A stretch of DNA of 64,000 bases, taken from assembly GCF_003055625.1 (NCBI RefSeq), contig NZ_CP028811.1:2604001-2668000 (forward strand), given 5' to 3'. This DNA is from Flavobacterium magnum. GTDB lineage: Bacteria > Bacteroidota > Bacteroidia > Flavobacteriales > Flavobacteriaceae. Shown in pieces: positions 62,674 through 64,000 of this stretch. The notes beneath the pieces were generated by a model. That model searched no databases and had not been told where the DNA came from. It worked only from the letters and a program-made list of their open reading frames with translations. The translations under genes were made by a program, and so were the position numbers. Numbering within the stretch: position 1 is the first letter of the stretch; each line of letters opens with the position of its first letter.

Positions 62674-64000
62674 CTAAATCCTCCCGTCCTTTATCTCTTC
62701 TACGATCTCAGGATTCAGCAATGTCGATATGTCCCCGAAATTAGAAAAATCACCTTCCGCAATCTTGCGTAAGATGCGCCGCATGATTTTCCCGCTGCGT
62801 GTTTTCGGCAACCCGCTCACGAACTGGATCTTATCCAACTTCGCAATCGGGCCTATCTGATGCGAAATCATCATATTGATTTCATTGGCAAGGTTGGTGC
62901 GGTCCCTGCTCTCCCCGGTCTCCTTTAATATAATGTACCCGTACAGTGCATTTCCCTTAATGTCATGCGGAAATCCGACGATTGCGCTTTCCGCCACTGC
63001 GGGATGTTCGTTGATGGCGTCTTCGATAGGCGCTGTGCCCAGGTTATGCCCGGAAACGATAATCACATCATCTACACGGCCGGTGATTCTGTAATATCCT
63101 ACTTCATCGCGTAATGCCCCGTCACCCGTGAAGTATTTGCCGGGAAATGTCGAAAAGTATGTATCCTTATACCGTTGGTGGTCACCCCAGATGGTCCTCG
63201 CAATCGACGGCCACGGAAACTTGATGCACAGGCTGCCCGTAACCTGGTTGCCTTCAATCTCATTGCGTTTTTCGTCCATCAACACCGGCTGTATCCCTGG
63301 CAATGGCAGCGAGGCATACGTAGGTTTGGTAGGCGTGATAAACGCCAATGGCGATATCATGATGCCCCCGGTCTCGGTTTGCCACCAGGTGTCTACCAAC
63401 GGGCAGCGCTTCCCTCCTACGTGGTCGTTATACCAATGCCAGGCTTCCTCATTGATGGGTTCTCCCACGGAGCCGATTACTTTAAGGGACTTCAACGGAA
63501 ATGGCTGTATGTAATCAATATTCTCTTTAGCCAAAGCACGGATGGCGGTAGGCGCGGTGTAAAAATGCGTCACCTTGTGCTTTTCGATCACTTCCCAGAA
63601 TCTGCTGAAATCAGGATAAGACGGCACGCCCTCGAACATCACCGTAGTGGCACCATTGAGCAGCGGACCGTATAAGATATACGAGTGGCCGGTGATCCAG
63701 CCGATATCTGCCGTACACCAGAAAATATCATTTTCTTCGTAATTGAAAACATTCTTGAAAGTGTAAGCGGTATACACCATATAACCGGCTGTAGTATGCA
63801 CCATGCCTTTGGGTTTGCCGGTTGAACCTGAAGTATACAGGATAAATAACGGATCTTCCGCATCCATGATTTCCGCAACATTATTGTCTGACGCCGCATC
63901 AAGTTGTGGCTGGAGCAAAATATCACGGTCCGGGCGCATGTTGATTCGCTCGTGCGTCCGTTTGGCGACCAATACCGTTTGTACCGATGGGCAGCTTTGC
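62674..64000 (-). CDS. acs: Acetyl-CoA synthetase, C-terminal part (cut by window edge)
   Basis: About 440 C-terminal residues of an AMP-forming ligase; the frame is open to the right edge, so the N-terminus is missing. Motifs are LYTSGSTGKPKG (phosphate loop), WWQTETGG, YFTGDGA, GRVDDVI and SGHN, with the acetylatable Lys in PKTRSGKIMRR. It makes acetyl-CoA from acetate and ATP. The TWWQTETGG tract with the neighbouring Trp is characteristic of acetate-specific Acs rather than longer-chain ligases. Confidence 0.95.
   Translation of the reverse strand, partial: QSCPSVQTVLVAKRTHERINMRPDRDILLQPQLDAASDNNVAEIMDAEDPLFILYTSGSTGKPKGMVHTTAGYMVYTAYTFKNVFNYEENDIFWCTADIGWITGHSYILYGPLLNGATTVMFEGVPSYPDFSRFWEVIEKHKVTHFYTAPTAIRALAKENIDYIQPFPLKSLKVIGSVGEPINEEAWHWYNDHVGGKRCPLVDTWWQTETGGIMISPLAFITPTKPTYASLPLPGIQPVLMDEKRNEIEGNQVTGSLCIKFPWPSIARTIWGDHQRYKDTYFSTFPGKYFTGDGALRDEVGYYRITGRVDDVIIVSGHNLGTAPIEDAINEHPAVAESAIVGFPHDIKGNALYGYIILKETGESRDRTNLANEINMMISHQIGPIAKLDKIQFVSGLPKTRSGKIMRRILRKIAEGDFSNFGDISTLLNPEIVEEIKDGRI

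Overview
The window reads as chromosomal DNA of a member of the Bacteroidota, most likely family Flavobacteriaceae and close to Flavobacterium. The support is: two secreted proteins with C-terminal type IX secretion (T9SS) sorting domains, a PorX-type regulator, upstream boxes of the Bacteroidota form TAnnTTTG (clearest before the tRNA gene, TTG-N19-TATATTTG), short AT-rich intergenic gaps, little Shine-Dalgarno sequence, and gene families such as DUF6155, DUF4258 and DUF3817. I saw no phage, insertion sequence, CRISPR array or rRNA. Two genes run off the edges: an M1 peptidase on the left and acetyl-CoA synthetase on the right.

Layout. 1-8.0 kb: M1 peptidase and acyl-CoA carboxylase beta subunit, a DUF47-PiT phosphate uptake pair, lpxD, then DUF1697, an exo/endonuclease-phosphatase protein and a TonB-domain protein. 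8.1-19.1 kb: a lone receiver protein and a complete potassium uptake locus on the minus strand. In transcription order that locus is a sigma-54-type regulator, a 93-aa protein, a 28-aa membrane peptide, kdpF, kdpA, kdpB, kdpC, an outer-membrane barrel, a KdpD lacking its kinase half, and a separate histidine kinase. 19.2-23.3 kb: tRNA-Val, DUF4258, ald, tsaE, porX. 23.4-31.7 kb: DUF885 lipoprotein, hutG and hutI around a coiled-coil membrane protein, corA, fumC and a small membrane protein. 31.7-44 kb: a secreted M12B-like metalloprotease, an MscS channel, DUF3817, DUF6155, a GAF histidine kinase, a helicase, and a 1467-aa surface protein with twenty nearly identical 31-aa calcium-binding-like repeats. 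44-53.3 kb: type II NADH dehydrogenase, an AraC-receiver-kinase-secreted protein group, gapN, and a cNMP/CBS/nucleotidyltransferase protein with a DnaQ-like exonuclease. 53.4-58.8 kb: a compact seven-gene operon around a type III polyketide synthase. 58.8-64 kb: two unknown envelope proteins, a SIMPL protein, an unknown exported protein and acs.

How genes work together. The type III PKS operon carries its own ACP, phosphopantetheinyl transferase, ketosynthase and dehydratase, plus a methyltransferase and a flavoprotein. This is the gene set expected for an acyl-primed phenolic lipid or alkylquinone, and it is the best candidate for an undescribed pathway here. The kdp locus replaces the usual KdpD/KdpE pair with a split sensor and an NtrC-type regulator and includes an outer-membrane protein. 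Other signals worth attention are 11-bp-spaced TTAACA repeats before the phosphate genes, a dispersed hairpin element (two good copies), a terminator-like hairpin in the gapN leader, and a 15-bp perfect inverted repeat between porX and tsaE. All calls come from reading the sequence and from memory of families; no database search was run.
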